Positions 26,256 to 34,924 of a DNA stretch of 64,000 bases are shown one piece after another (position 1 is the first letter of the stretch; every line of letters begins with the position of its first letter). Source of the stretch: Sinorhizobium sp. BG8 (lineage in GTDB: Bacteria > Pseudomonadota > Alphaproteobacteria > Rhizobiales > Rhizobiaceae). The stretch covers positions 430,501 through 494,500 of the forward strand of contig NZ_CP044012.1 in the NCBI RefSeq assembly GCF_016864555.1, read 5' to 3'. The translations under genes and the position numbers were made by a program. The notes below the pieces were generated by a model. It made no database searches. It was not told the DNA's origin and was given only the letters and a program-made list of their open reading frames with translations.

Positions 26256-28355
26256 CTATTTGACCGGTTCTCCCTGGGGCGCGAAGACCGCCACGCTCGC
26301 CGCATAGACCATCGTCGGACTATCCGCTTCGTGGATCGCCATCGCCTCTTCCGCTCCGGTATCCATAACCCTCTGCCATGTCCTGGTGTTGTTCATATCG
26401 GGCAACGTAAACTGACAGTCGCCGCCGGCATTGAAGACCATGAAGATCTGGTCGGCCGGGGCCCCGTCGGAAGCGGAACCTCTCGCGAGGTAGACGCCGA
26501 GGACGCGGAGCTCGCCCTCGTTCCAGCTGTCGTCACTCATGTGGCTGCCATCGGGCCGGTACCAGGCGATGTCGACAAAATCGTCTTCTCCGCCCTCGCC
26601 CGTGAGAAAACGCTCCTGACACAGCGCGGGATGGGCCTTGCGAAAGGCAACGGTATCTCTGCAGAACCCAGGGAAGGAATCGTCCAGACCCTGCCAGTCG
26701 ATCCAACCGATTTCGTTGTCCTGGCAATAGGCGTTGTTGTTGCCGCCCTGGCTGCTTCCGACTTCGTCACCGCCGAGAAGCATGGGAATGCCCTGACTGA
26801 GCAGAAGCGTAGCGATCATGTTCCGGCGGCGCCGTGCCCGCGCGGCATTGATACCGTCGTTGTCGGTCAGGCCTTCGGCGCCCATGTTATCGGAATGATT
26901 GTCGGAGTGTCCGTCCCGGTTGTCCTCGCCGTTCGCCTCGTTGTGCTTGTCGTTGAAGGAGACCGTGTCCATCAACGTGAAACCGTCATGGGCGCTCAGC
27001 AGATTGATCGATGAGGTTGCGCCGCGATCGGAATGGTTGAATTGTACCGCCGAGCCGGTAAGCCGTTGCGCGAGCTTCGGCACGAGCCCGCCCTCGCCCT
27101 TCCAGAACCGACGCACGTTGTCGCGATACTTGTCGTTCCACTCCCGGAAAGGTGGGGGAAATCCACCGACCTGGTAGCCGCCGTCGCCAACATCCCACGG
27201 TTCGGCGATCAGCTTGACGCCCGCCAGTATCGGATCCTGGCGTATTGCATCGAAGAAGCCGCCCTCCCGGTCGAAGGCGACGTGTCGCGCACGCCCGAGC
27301 GTGCTTGCGAGATCGAAACGGAAGCCGTCGATGTGCATCACGCCAACCCAGTAGCGCAGGCTGTCGAGGACCATCCGAAGAACCATCGGATGCGCCACGT
27401 TCAGCGTATTTCCCGTGCCCGTCGTATCGAAGGTATGGCGCGGGTTCTCCGGCGACAGGCGATAGTAGCTGAGGTTGTCCAGCCCCCTGAAGCTCAGTGT
27501 CGGACCCCGCTCGGACCCTTCCGCCGTGTGGTTGTAGACCACGTCCATGATCACCTCGATGCCGGCCGCATGGAAGCGTTTGACCATGGTCTTGAATTCG
27601 GTGATGTCCCTGCCCGCCATGTAGCGCGGCTGGGGCGCAAAGTATCCGAGGGGTTGATAGCCCCAGTAGTTGCGGAGATTTCTGTCCAGGAGATAGCGGT
27701 CGTCGACGAAGTACTGGATCGGCAGCAGTTCCACGGCGGAAATGCCCAGCTTGGTCAGGTGTTCGATGATGGGATCACTGCACATGCCGAGGAAGGTGCC
27801 CCGCAGCTTTTCCGGAACTCCGGGATGCGTCATCGTCATCCCGCGGATATGTGCCTCGTAGATGATCGTTTGCGTCCAGGGCCGCCGGATCGCCTTGTCG
27901 CCATCCCAGTCGAAAGCCGGATCCTGCACCACGCCCTTGACCATGAAGGGTGCACTGTCCCGGTCGTCAAACGACAGGTCGTTGTTCCGAGCCCCGATCC
28001 TGTATCCGAACAGGGCGTCGTCCCAGAGCAGCTTGCCTGTGGTCTGCTTCGCGTAAGGGTCCAGCAGAAGCTTGTGGGGATTGAACCGGTGACCGGTCTT
28101 CGGATCGTACGGTCCGTGGACACGGTAGCCGTAGACCGTTCCCGGGCCGATCCCCGCAATGTATCCCGACCAGATATCGCCCTCGCGCTTGGGAAGCGCA
28201 AGGCGGGCGGTTTCCTCCGTTCCATCGCTGGAAAACAAGCACAACTCGACCTTTTCGGCATGGGCCGAAAACACCGCGAAGTGCGTCCCCGCACCGGTAT
28301 ACTCAGCTCCGAGTTCAGGCTTCAGGAAGTCGAGTTCCGAGAATGAAAGACTCAT
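26256..28355 (-). CDS. glgX: Glycogen debranching enzyme GlgX
   Basis: A 699-residue GH13 enzyme that hydrolyses alpha-1,6 branches of phosphorylase-trimmed glycogen. An N-terminal CBM48-like domain (YTGAGTHFAVFSAHAEKVEL) is followed by the barrel with the catalytic regions MHIDGFRFDLAS (nucleophile Asp), LIAEPWDVG (acid/base Glu) and LLSAHDGFTLMDTV. Length is normal. A perfect EcfG promoter lies 62 bases upstream, which fits glycogen turnover in stress. It is divergent from treZ. Confidence 0.94.
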   Translation of the reverse strand: MSLSFSELDFLKPELGAEYTGAGTHFAVFSAHAEKVELCLFSSDGTEETARLALPKREGDIWSGYIAGIGPGTVYGYRVHGPYDPKTGHRFNPHKLLLDPYAKQTTGKLLWDDALFGYRIGARNNDLSFDDRDSAPFMVKGVVQDPAFDWDGDKAIRRPWTQTIIYEAHIRGMTMTHPGVPEKLRGTFLGMCSDPIIEHLTKLGISAVELLPIQYFVDDRYLLDRNLRNYWGYQPLGYFAPQPRYMAGRDITEFKTMVKRFHAAGIEVIMDVVYNHTAEGSERGPTLSFRGLDNLSYYRLSPENPRHTFDTTGTGNTLNVAHPMVLRMVLDSLRYWVGVMHIDGFRFDLASTLGRARHVAFDREGGFFDAIRQDPILAGVKLIAEPWDVGDGGYQVGGFPPPFREWNDKYRDNVRRFWKGEGGLVPKLAQRLTGSAVQFNHSDRGATSSINLLSAHDGFTLMDTVSFNDKHNEANGEDNRDGHSDNHSDNMGAEGLTDNDGINAARARRRRNMIATLLLSQGIPMLLGGDEVGSSQGGNNNAYCQDNEIGWIDWQGLDDSFPGFCRDTVAFRKAHPALCQERFLTGEGGEDDFVDIAWYRPDGSHMSDDSWNEGELRVLGVYLARGSASDGAPADQIFMVFNAGGDCQFTLPDMNNTRTWQRVMDTGAEEAMAIHEADSPTMVYAASVAVFAPQGEPVK

Positions 28356-28416
28356 GGTCGCCTCATCGGTTCGTCATGCTTGCCTGTGAAATCACCGTGC
28401 CCAACGGACACCATCC

Positions 28417-28441
28417 AACGCGATGAGCCGGAAAAGGTTCC
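28417..28441 (-). promoter_or_regulatory. EcfG promoter for glgX
   Basis: On the minus strand GGAAC (28437-28441) and CGTT (28417-28420) are separated by 16 bases. The glgX ATG is 62 bases downstream and has GAGGCGACC as ribosome site. Perfect consensus in the right orientation. Confidence 0.75.
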
Positions 28442-28511
28442 CGCTGCTCAGGTCCGGGCAAATGGACAGGGAACTTTTCGTGCGGCGGAAAGTTGCGGTC
28501 CGGTCACATGG

Positions 28512-28535
28512 GGAACGTCGGTCTATATCCCCGTG
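28512..28535 (+). promoter_or_regulatory. Imperfect EcfG-like promoter upstream of treZ
   Basis: GGAAC (28512-28516) is followed after 15 bases by CGTG (28532-28535). Spacer and last base both deviate from GGAAC-N16-CGTT, so this is a weak call supported mainly by position 26 bases before the treZ start and by the flanking EcfG genes. Confidence 0.3.
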
Positions 28536-28560
28536 GCCCAGCATAGGGAGACAGCACCAG

Positions 28561-30378
28561 ATGACGGACGCAGCGCCTCTCGACGACGCTCGCGGCAATT
28601 TATGGGGCGCCCGTTTCGTCGGTGCCGATGTCGCCCGGTTCCGACTGTGGGCGCCAGCCGAAGCAAACGTGACGCTGGTGGTGAACGGCCGGGGCCGGCC
28701 GATGGAGAGCCGACCCAGGGGATGGTTCGAGCTGACGGTGGAATCTGTGAAATCCGGAGATGCCTATTTCTTCCGTCTGGCGGATGGGACGGCAGTCGCC
28801 GATCCTGCTTCCAGGCAGCAGCAGTCGGATGCCACCGGCCCCTCCCTTCTTGTCGATAAAAGCGCCTATGTCTGGAAGAACGGGCACTGCAGCCGTTCGT
28901 GGAACCAAGCCGTTCTCTACGAGATCCATATCGGCGCGTTCACTCCGGAGGGTACGTTCCAGGCAGCGATAGGCATGCTGCCCCGCCTGCGCGACCTCGG
29001 CATAACCGTCATCGAGGTCATGCCGATTGCACAGTTTCCCGGTGGGCGGGGTTGGGGCTACGACGGTGTGCTGCTGTATGCGCCTCACACGTCCTACGGT
29101 ACGCCCGACGACGTGAAGGCTTTCGTGGATGCCGCACATGGGCTTGGCATCGCCGTCGTTCTCGACGTGGTCTACAATCACTTCGGACCGGAAGGTAACG
29201 CCCTCCCTCGCTACGCTCCCGCTTTCTTCCGGAAAGACGAACCGACTCCTTGGGGACCTTCGATCGCCTTCAACGAGAAGCCGGTAAGACGCTTCTTCAT
29301 CGAGAATGCCCTTCAATGGCTTGGCGACTTTCGCTTCGACGGCCTGCGCTTCGATGCGGTCGAACATATCAGCGATACGGGACCGCGCCCCTTTCTCGAA
29401 GAGTTGGCCGAGGAACTGCGGCGGGCCTTTCCGCTTCGCGAGCCCTACCTCATCGTGGAAGACCAACGCAGCCGACGCAGCCTGCTAAGGCGGCGTGAGG
29501 ATGGATCCGCGCCGCTCTATACGGCCGGCTGGAACGATGACCTCCATCATGTGCTTCATGTGATCGCCACGGGCGAAGCCATAGGTTACTACGAACCTTT
29601 CAGCAAAGACCGCTGGCCAATGCTGGCGAGCGCCCTTGCAGATGGCTTCATCTTTTCCAAGGAGGGCTCGCTCGCTGATGGCGGGGAGCAGGATTTGTGT
29701 CTGCCGTCCACTGCCTACGTCAACTTCCTCCAGAACCACGACCAGACCGGAAACCGTGCCTTTGGAGAGCGGCTGACGACGATTGCCGACAGCAGTCTCA
29801 TTTCAGTTCTCACGGCAATGCTCCTGCTCGTTACACAGATACCGATGCTGTTCATGGGCGAGGAGTACGGCGAGACACGTCCGTTCCATTTCTTCGCCAA
29901 CTATGCAGGCGACCTTGCGGCGGCAATCCGGGAAGGGCGCAAGAAGGAAGTCGAGAACTTCGGCGGCATAGGAGAAGGGAAGTCGGCGGAGGACCTTCCC
30001 GACCCGATTTCCGCCCAGACGTTCGAGGATTCCAAGCTCGACTGGAACCGGGCAGCCAGCCCCGATGGGCGTCGGACAACCGATTTTGTCCGCAGGCTCA
30101 TCGCCCTGAGGCAGTCCTTCATCGCCCCGCTGCTCATACAATCGAGCGGCGTCCGTGCAGAAATTCACCCGACGGCGGACGGCACGGTGGCCATCGATTG
30201 GCCGTTTTCGCAGGGCGTCCTGCGCCTGCGGGCGAATCTGACGTCCCGGGAAGCCGCGCTGCCGCCGGCACGTGGGGAGATTGTCGCCAATGTCGACGGC
30301 ACGGGTACCTGGCGGCGGGACCGGATCGTGGGAAGGCCCGGAATTGTGGTCACGCTCGATCCCCCCGAAGCGACCTGA
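28561..30378 (+). CDS. treZ: Malto-oligosyltrehalose trehalohydrolase TreZ
   Basis: A 605-residue GH13 enzyme that releases trehalose from maltooligosyl-trehalose, working after TreY. An N-terminal carbohydrate-binding-like domain (FRLWAPAEANVTLVVNG) precedes the barrel with DFRFDGLRFDAVEHI (nucleophile), PYLIVEDQRS (acid/base) and LQNHDQTGNRAFG. The ATG at 28561 is chosen over an upstream open frame because GGGAG lies ten bases before it and the N-terminus aligns there. treY is not in the window; pairing with glgX links glycogen and trehalose metabolism. Confidence 0.92.
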   Translation: MTDAAPLDDARGNLWGARFVGADVARFRLWAPAEANVTLVVNGRGRPMESRPRGWFELTVESVKSGDAYFFRLADGTAVADPASRQQQSDATGPSLLVDKSAYVWKNGHCSRSWNQAVLYEIHIGAFTPEGTFQAAIGMLPRLRDLGITVIEVMPIAQFPGGRGWGYDGVLLYAPHTSYGTPDDVKAFVDAAHGLGIAVVLDVVYNHFGPEGNALPRYAPAFFRKDEPTPWGPSIAFNEKPVRRFFIENALQWLGDFRFDGLRFDAVEHISDTGPRPFLEELAEELRRAFPLREPYLIVEDQRSRRSLLRRREDGSAPLYTAGWNDDLHHVLHVIATGEAIGYYEPFSKDRWPMLASALADGFIFSKEGSLADGGEQDLCLPSTAYVNFLQNHDQTGNRAFGERLTTIADSSLISVLTAMLLLVTQIPMLFMGEEYGETRPFHFFANYAGDLAAAIREGRKKEVENFGGIGEGKSAEDLPDPISAQTFEDSKLDWNRAASPDGRRTTDFVRRLIALRQSFIAPLLIQSSGVRAEIHPTADGTVAIDWPFSQGVLRLRANLTSREAALPPARGEIVANVDGTGTWRRDRIVGRPGIVVTLDPPEAT

Positions 30379-30415
30379 TCGCCTCGGCAGGCAGACCAGC
30401 GCGAAGATGCGGTCG

Positions 30416-30440
30416 GGAACTTGCACGGTTGCCGACAGTT
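30416..30440 (+). promoter_or_regulatory. Near-consensus EcfG promoter before the second CBS gene
   Basis: GGAAC (30416-30420) is followed after 16 bases by AGTT (30437-30440), one mismatch from CGTT. The CBS gene begins 30 bases downstream. Confidence 0.45.
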
Positions 30441-30469
30441 CAAACAGAAGACCGAAAGAGGAGGCGATC

Positions 30470-30907
30470 ATGCAAATCGCTGAAATCATGACACGCAACG
30501 TTCATCTGGCAAGGCCGGAGAACACGCTTCACGAGGCCGCTGTAATGATGGCCGACCACGATATCGGATTCCTGCCGGTCGCCGACGAGAGCGGGCTGGT
30601 GGGCACGATCACCGATCGCGACATCGTCGTGAGGGCCATAGCCCCCGGACGTGACGGAGAAACGCTGGTCGGCGATACGATGTCGACAAGCGTTACCTAC
30701 TGCTTCTCTGACGAGCAGGTCGAAGACGTGGTGCGTCACATGGGCGCCCTGCAGGTGAGGCGGCTGGCGGTTCTCGATCGGCACAACCGCCTCGCTGGGG
30801 TCGTTTCGCTTGCAGATGCGGCCCGGGCCGCCCCTGACGCGGCCGGCAGTGGACTGAAGGAAATCGTCGAGCCGACCGAGGGTGCGACCTACAGACCACT
30901 CCCCTGA
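30470..30907 (+). CDS. CBS-domain-pair protein
   Basis: A 145-residue protein of two CBS domains, paralogous to the one at 24053. Landmarks are IAEIMTRNVHLARPENT, GTITDRDIVVRAI and LQVRRLAVLDRHNRLAGVVS. The ATG at 30470 follows an excellent AGAGGAGG; a longer open frame overlapping treZ is not used. It likely senses adenine nucleotides; the partner is unknown. Confidence 0.9.
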   Translation: MQIAEIMTRNVHLARPENTLHEAAVMMADHDIGFLPVADESGLVGTITDRDIVVRAIAPGRDGETLVGDTMSTSVTYCFSDEQVEDVVRHMGALQVRRLAVLDRHNRLAGVVSLADAARAAPDAAGSGLKEIVEPTEGATYRPLP

Positions 30908-30924
30908 TCGCAACGCTCAGGCGG

Positions 30925-31656
30925 TCAGTTGAGGTCGAGCTCCGGATAGTATCGGAAGATACCGGCCTCATTGAACGAAAGCCTTCGCCCGGACGCCAGA
31001 TAGCTCTTGATGTGCGGGCGGCGGGCGACGGCATCGTGCAGTGCGATCAGGTGCGGGATCGCGGGCTCCTGCTTTTCCATTGCCTTCGGAAAGCTGTATC
31101 GGAGCCCTTCGATGAAATGGAAAACGGATAGATCGACGTAGCTTAGGGACGAGCCGACACAGAAAGCCGGCCCCGCCGGGTTCTGGCGGAGGATCCGCTC
31201 GAAATAGGTCAGGAACTTCGACAGCCGATGCTGTAGGAAGCTTTGCGCGCGCGCCCGCGCTGCATCCATCTGATCCTCATAGTAAAGCTCGACGCTGATC
31301 GGATGGTGGCAATCGTGTATCTCGGCGACAAGATCCGCGATAGTCAATTGCAGGCCATTGGCGCTGAAGCGCAATCCCTCCTCCTTCGGCGCGAGACCGA
31401 GCCGGGGAGCAAGGTAGAATAGGATGTTGGCCACGTGCGCGATAACGAGTTCGCCATCCCTCAAAAAGGGTGGCGCGAACGGGATGAAGGGCGCCGTCTG
31501 CGACTGCATGATCTCAAACATCGCGGAAATGCCCCTGCCCTGCGCTTCGCTACCCCGAACCACATCGACATAGTCTGCGCCGGCTTCCTCCAGAGCCAGG
31601 CGAACGAATTCGCCACGCCCCGGAATTTCATCCCAGTAGAAGAGCTCGTAGGTCAT
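30925..31656 (-). CDS. Glutathione S-transferase family protein
   Basis: A 243-residue protein. The N-terminal thioredoxin fold starts with MTYELFYWDEIPGRGEFVRL, resembling the mu/alpha/pi-like class with a Tyr near residue 7, followed by a helical C-terminal domain. The typical SNAIL/TRAIL motif (ESxAI) is replaced by DGELVIAHVANI. The ATG at 31656 has GGAGGCGAGG upstream; the longer frame lacks support. It is divergent from the DUF892 gene and probably detoxifies electrophiles. Confidence 0.85.
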   Translation of the reverse strand: MTYELFYWDEIPGRGEFVRLALEEAGADYVDVVRGSEAQGRGISAMFEIMQSQTAPFIPFAPPFLRDGELVIAHVANILFYLAPRLGLAPKEEGLRFSANGLQLTIADLVAEIHDCHHPISVELYYEDQMDAARARAQSFLQHRLSKFLTYFERILRQNPAGPAFCVGSSLSYVDLSVFHFIEGLRYSFPKAMEKQEPAIPHLIALHDAVARRPHIKSYLASGRRLSFNEAGIFRYYPELDLN

Positions 31657-31766
31657 CGCCGCCTCGCCTCCGCTCGAAAGAGTATACCAGCCTTCCGATC
31701 TAGAGCGGGCCCGCGATACTGCCACCCCTGTACTGACTGGTCCACGCGCCCGCTCTCGCTTCGCAA

Positions 31767-31791
31767 GGAACAATCGGGACCCTCGCCGGTT
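31767..31791 (+). promoter_or_regulatory. Near-consensus EcfG promoter before the DUF892 gene
   Basis: GGAAC (31767-31771) is followed after 16 bases by GGTT (31788-31791), one mismatch from CGTT. The DUF892 ATG is 50 bases downstream. DUF892 genes are frequent members of bacterial stress regulons, which supports the call. Confidence 0.45.
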
Positions 31792-31840
31792 AACGCTCCT
31801 CACCGCGGTGACGCGGTCCAACCGAGAGGAGACCCCCGAC

Positions 31841-32341
31841 ATGGCAGAGAAGACACTCAACGACCTGTTCTACGACACGCTGAAGGACATCTACTACGCC
31901 GAGCGGCAGATCCTGAAGGCGTTGCCGAAAATGGCCCGAGCCGCACAGGCCCCGAAGCTCAAGGCGGCCTTCGAAAAGCATCTGGAAGAGACACAAGGTC
32001 ATGTGGAGCGCCTCCAGCAGGTGTTCGAGGCAATCGGCAAGCGCGCGCAGGGCAAGACCTGCGAAGCCATTCAGGGCATCATCGCCGAAGGCGAGGAGAT
32101 CATGGAGGACTTCAAGGGAACGCCGACACTCGATGCCGGCCTGATTTCCGCTGCCCAAGCCGTCGAACACTACGAAATAACGCGCTACGGAACTCTGAAG
32201 GCTTGGGCACAGCGGCTGGGCTATACCGAAGCCGTAACCTTGCTCGACGCAACGCTTCGTGAAGAGTCCAAGACCGACGACGCGTTGACCAAACTCGCTG
32301 AAACGGCTGTCAACGCAGCAGCGCAGAAAAAAGTCGCGTAA
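31841..32341 (+). CDS. DUF892 (YciE/YciF-like) ferritin-like protein
   Basis: A 166-residue all-helical protein of the YciF family. The first helices read LNDLFYDTLKDIYYAERQIL with the acidic and His residues (EKHLEET, AVEHYEITRYGTL) that build the di-iron-like four-helix bundle. The ATG at 31841 follows GAGAGGAG. YciE/YciF proteins are stress-induced, and their chemistry is unsettled. Confidence 0.9.
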   Translation: MAEKTLNDLFYDTLKDIYYAERQILKALPKMARAAQAPKLKAAFEKHLEETQGHVERLQQVFEAIGKRAQGKTCEAIQGIIAEGEEIMEDFKGTPTLDAGLISAAQAVEHYEITRYGTLKAWAQRLGYTEAVTLLDATLREESKTDDALTKLAETAVNAAAQKKVA

Positions 32342-32497
32342 GCATTCTGTGCTTTCGGGTGAAAAGCGGCGGGCCCAGTGTCCGCCGTTCGCTATTGTCG
32401 GGCTCCACGGATGCAATGTCACCAGATCTCGCGATAGCTTGCAGACGTCCAAATGTGATAACGGCGATAGCAGAGAAAGGTTGGACAGGATCGCCCG

Positions 32498-32776
32498 ATG
32501 TCACAGGGATTCAGACTCCGGATCGTCGCCGGGACGGATATGATCGACGGTCGTGTCGGACCGACTTCGGAAGACGTTCGGCGTGAGGCGCAAAGACGGC
32601 TTAGTCTGGCTGGATACGGCACGATGTATGCCCGCCAGCTTGCGACGGGCGGGCGCGTGCCGAATTCGATTGCCTTCCTGCGCATGCAGATCGAGTTTGT
32701 CGCCGAAACCCTCGCCGAACTGGAACCCATTCCCGAAGACTTCCGATCCGACGAGTACTGGCCGAACCAGGCATAA
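32498..32776 (+). CDS. Small hypothetical protein
   Basis: A predicted 92-residue soluble protein (MSQGFRLRIVAGTDMIDG at the start, PEDFRSDEYWPNQA at the end) without signal or membrane segment. AGGA lies ten bases before the ATG. Codon bias resembles its neighbours. I do not recognise a family; the location suggests another stress-island gene, although no EcfG site was found upstream. Confidence 0.5.
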   Translation: MSQGFRLRIVAGTDMIDGRVGPTSEDVRREAQRRLSLAGYGTMYARQLATGGRVPNSIAFLRMQIEFVAETLAELEPIPEDFRSDEYWPNQA

Positions 32777-32857
32777 CTCCCCACGTCGCCAAAATAGGTA
32801 GGCCGCCGAGCGGATCCTGAGCGCAAAGAAGCAGTCGGAATCTACCGCCCTCGCGCC

Positions 32858-33064
32858 CTAGCGGGGCCAGATGGCGATCTCGGACGCTTCGTCGCCCCTT
32901 TTGCCCGAACCGAACTTATCCGCCGCGAATTTCCTCGCCGCCGCTTCGGCCATTTCCTTGTTCTCGTAGACGTCCGGCAACATGTAGTCCTGTCCGTCGC
33001 AGCAAAGCAGAGCCCTCCTGCTCAGGACATCGAAATACAGCTGAAAATTGAGTCTCTCGTGCAT
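32858..33064 (-). CDS. Small EcfG-driven hypothetical protein
   Basis: A 68-residue protein with an N-terminal strand-rich part (LNFQLYFDVLSRRALLCCDG) and a helix (KEMAEAAARKFAADKFG). The ATG at 33064 follows GGGAGAACGAAG; the longer frame to 33199 would run through the promoter and is rejected. A perfect EcfG promoter lies 28 bases upstream, which strongly supports this being a real gene. Family not recognised. Confidence 0.65.
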   Translation of the reverse strand: MHERLNFQLYFDVLSRRALLCCDGQDYMLPDVYENKEMAEAAARKFAADKFGSGKRGDEASEIAIWPR

Positions 33065-33091
33065 CTTCGTTCTCCCTTCACGTGTTGGTCG

Positions 33092-33116
33092 AACGAGATC
33101 ACTGCGGGAAAGTTCC
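33092..33116 (-). promoter_or_regulatory. EcfG promoter for the 68-residue protein gene
   Basis: On the minus strand GGAAC (33112-33116) and CGTT (33092-33095) are separated by 16 bases. The site is correctly placed for the gene ending at 32858 and confirms the short start at 33064. Confidence 0.75.
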
Positions 33117-33193
33117 CCTCTCCCGGGCAGGCGCCCCATCGGCCCCTCGCCCGACATTCCGCCTCCTTTTGTCGTTGCAGTGCAAAATAGCCG

Positions 33194-33223
33194 TTGCATT
33201 TATTAGCATGCTTATTATATATA
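33194..33223 (+). promoter_or_regulatory. Promoter with embedded MarR-type operator
   Basis: TTGCAT (33194-33199) and TATATA (33218-33223) form a plausible -35/-10 pair with an 18-base spacer. Inside the spacer the 8-base palindrome AGCATGCT (33205-33212) has AT-rich, roughly symmetric flanks (TTATT and TATTA). It is 33 bases upstream of the MarR start, where an autoregulating MarR repressor would bind. Confidence 0.45.
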
Positions 33224-33255
33224 CGACTATAACAGACTTGCTTATGGAATGACGC

Positions 33256-33717
33256 ATGGGCGCGCCCACTCTCGGTTTCCTTCTGCATGACGTGGCGCGC
33301 CTGTTGAGGAAGCGCTTCGAGCAGCGCGCGAAGTGCCTGGGCCTTACGCGCGCGCAGTGGCAGACACTCGCCTATCTCCTGAACAACGACGGGATTCATC
33401 AGGCAGCGCTCGCCGACATGCTGGAGATCGAACCGATTTCACTCACGCGCATCCTGGACAAGTTGGTGGCCCGGCGCCTGGTTGAGCGACGCCAGCACCC
33501 GACCGACCGCCGGATTTCGCTGCTCTACATGCGTGAGGAGGCCCTGCCGCTTATCGCGGAAATGCGGGTGCTAGGCGACGAGACCAGGGCCGAAGCCCTT
33601 CAGGGCGTTTCGGCCGCAGAAAGGGAACAGCTCTTCGCGACGTTGTCCCTCATGAAGACCAATCTTGTGCAAGCGTGCCGTAACCCGGCGACAGAAACAG
33701 AGTCCTCGAATGTCTGA
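33256..33717 (+). CDS. MarR-family transcriptional regulator
   Basis: A 153-residue winged-helix regulator. It begins GAPTLGFLLHDVARLLRKRFEQRA, with the recognition region HQAALADMLEIEPISLTRIL and the wing VERRQHPTDRRISLLYM. It overlaps the membrane-fusion gene by eight bases, so it is the local repressor of the efflux operon, presumably released by the exported compound. A candidate operator lies just upstream. Confidence 0.92.
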   Translation: MGAPTLGFLLHDVARLLRKRFEQRAKCLGLTRAQWQTLAYLLNNDGIHQAALADMLEIEPISLTRILDKLVARRLVERRQHPTDRRISLLYMREEALPLIAEMRVLGDETRAEALQGVSAAEREQLFATLSLMKTNLVQACRNPATETESSNV

Positions 33718-34924
33718 AGCAAATTCATCCCTGCGCGTCGCCGCCAACGCAAATGCAGCCGACGCTCCAACCTCCGAACTCCGAGATACAGTAGCGGAAA
33801 CACCGGTCTCCGCGGTGCCCGCTGCTGAAGTGACTGCGCCCGGCGGCATTCAGGTCCGCCGCCGGCGCAGTCTCAAACGCCCAATTCTCTTCGCATTGCT
33901 TCCCGTGTGCCTCGCGATCGGAGGATATTCCTACGTGACCGGCGGACAGGTGATGTCGACGGACAACGCATACATCCAAGCGGACATGGTCGGCATTACC
34001 ACGGATGTTTCCGGCATTGTCGAAAAGATCGACGTGCACGAGAACGAGGCGGTGAAGGCCGGACAGACGCTCTTCAAGCTGCAAGCCGAGCCGTTCGAGA
34101 TCAGCCTTGCCGGGGCGGAGGCGCAGCTAGGGGTCGTCAAGAACCAGATACTGAACCTGAAGGCCAGCTACGAGCAGTCGCTTGCGGAGATTACCCAGGC
34201 GGAAGCAGACATCCCCTACTACCAGACCAACCTGAAGCGGCAGGAGGATCTTCTGTCGAGCGCTGTTGCCTCGCATGCCGCCTACGACCAGGCCAAGCAT
34301 GACCTGGAGGCGGCCGAACAGAAGGTCGCCGTCGCCAAGGCCGAAGCCAAGGCCACGCTTGCCCAGGTTGGCGGTGACCCGGGCCAGACACTTGAGTCCA
34401 ATCCGCTCTATCTCCAGGCGAAATCCGACGTGGACAAGGCCCGGCGGGAACTCGACCACAGCGTGGTCAAGGCGCCCTTCGACGGCATCGTCACGAATGT
34501 CAGCAGCCTCCAGTCCGGTTCATACCTGACAGCGTCCCAACAGGCGATCTCGCTCGTTTCCGACACCAACATGTGGATCGCGGCCAATCCGAAGGAAACC
34601 GAACTCACCCACGTCGTTCCCGGACAGGCGGTATCGATCTACGTGGATACGTACCCGGGCGTCGAGTGGAAGGGCAAGGTTGCAAGCATAAGCCCCGCTT
34701 CCGGCTCGAGCTTCTCGCTGCTGCCCGCGCAGAACACCAGCGGCAACTGGGTAAAGGTCGTCCAGCGGATCCCGATGCGCGTCAGCATCGACGATCAGCA
34801 AGGCAAGCCGCCGCTGCGCGTCGGCATGAGCGCGATCGTCGATGTCGATACCGGCCATGCACGAGGCCTGCCGGAATCCGCGGAGAAGCTGGTGAGCGCG
34901 CTCAGCGGCAGCGACCATGAGTAG
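33710..34924 (+). CDS. HlyD/EmrA-type membrane fusion protein
   Basis: A 404-residue periplasmic adaptor anchored by one N-terminal helix (PILFALLPVCLAIGGYSYV, about residues 63-81). Next come the split lipoyl domain (TTDVSGIVEKIDVHENEAVK), a coiled-coil hairpin rich in Ala and Gln, and the beta-barrel portion (AIVDVDTGHARGLPE at the end). It couples the MFS pump encoded next to an outer-membrane channel. The first 60 residues are low-complexity and cytoplasmic. Confidence 0.9.
   Translation: MSEANSSLRVAANANAADAPTSELRDTVAETPVSAVPAAEVTAPGGIQVRRRRSLKRPILFALLPVCLAIGGYSYVTGGQVMSTDNAYIQADMVGITTDVSGIVEKIDVHENEAVKAGQTLFKLQAEPFEISLAGAEAQLGVVKNQILNLKASYEQSLAEITQAEADIPYYQTNLKRQEDLLSSAVASHAAYDQAKHDLEAAEQKVAVAKAEAKATLAQVGGDPGQTLESNPLYLQAKSDVDKARRELDHSVVKAPFDGIVTNVSSLQSGSYLTASQQAISLVSDTNMWIAANPKETELTHVVPGQAVSIYVDTYPGVEWKGKVASISPASGSSFSLLPAQNTSGNWVKVVQRIPMRVSIDDQQGKPPLRVGMSAIVDVDTGHARGLPESAEKLVSALSGSDHE

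Noticed and set aside
27033-28346. Long plus-strand open frame opposite glgX (and similar frames opposite ftsK at 36564-38651 and opposite the permease at 1503-2507)
   Set aside because: These mirror the codon structure of strong genes on the other strand, have Arg/His-rich composition without recognisable motifs, and lack ribosome sites.
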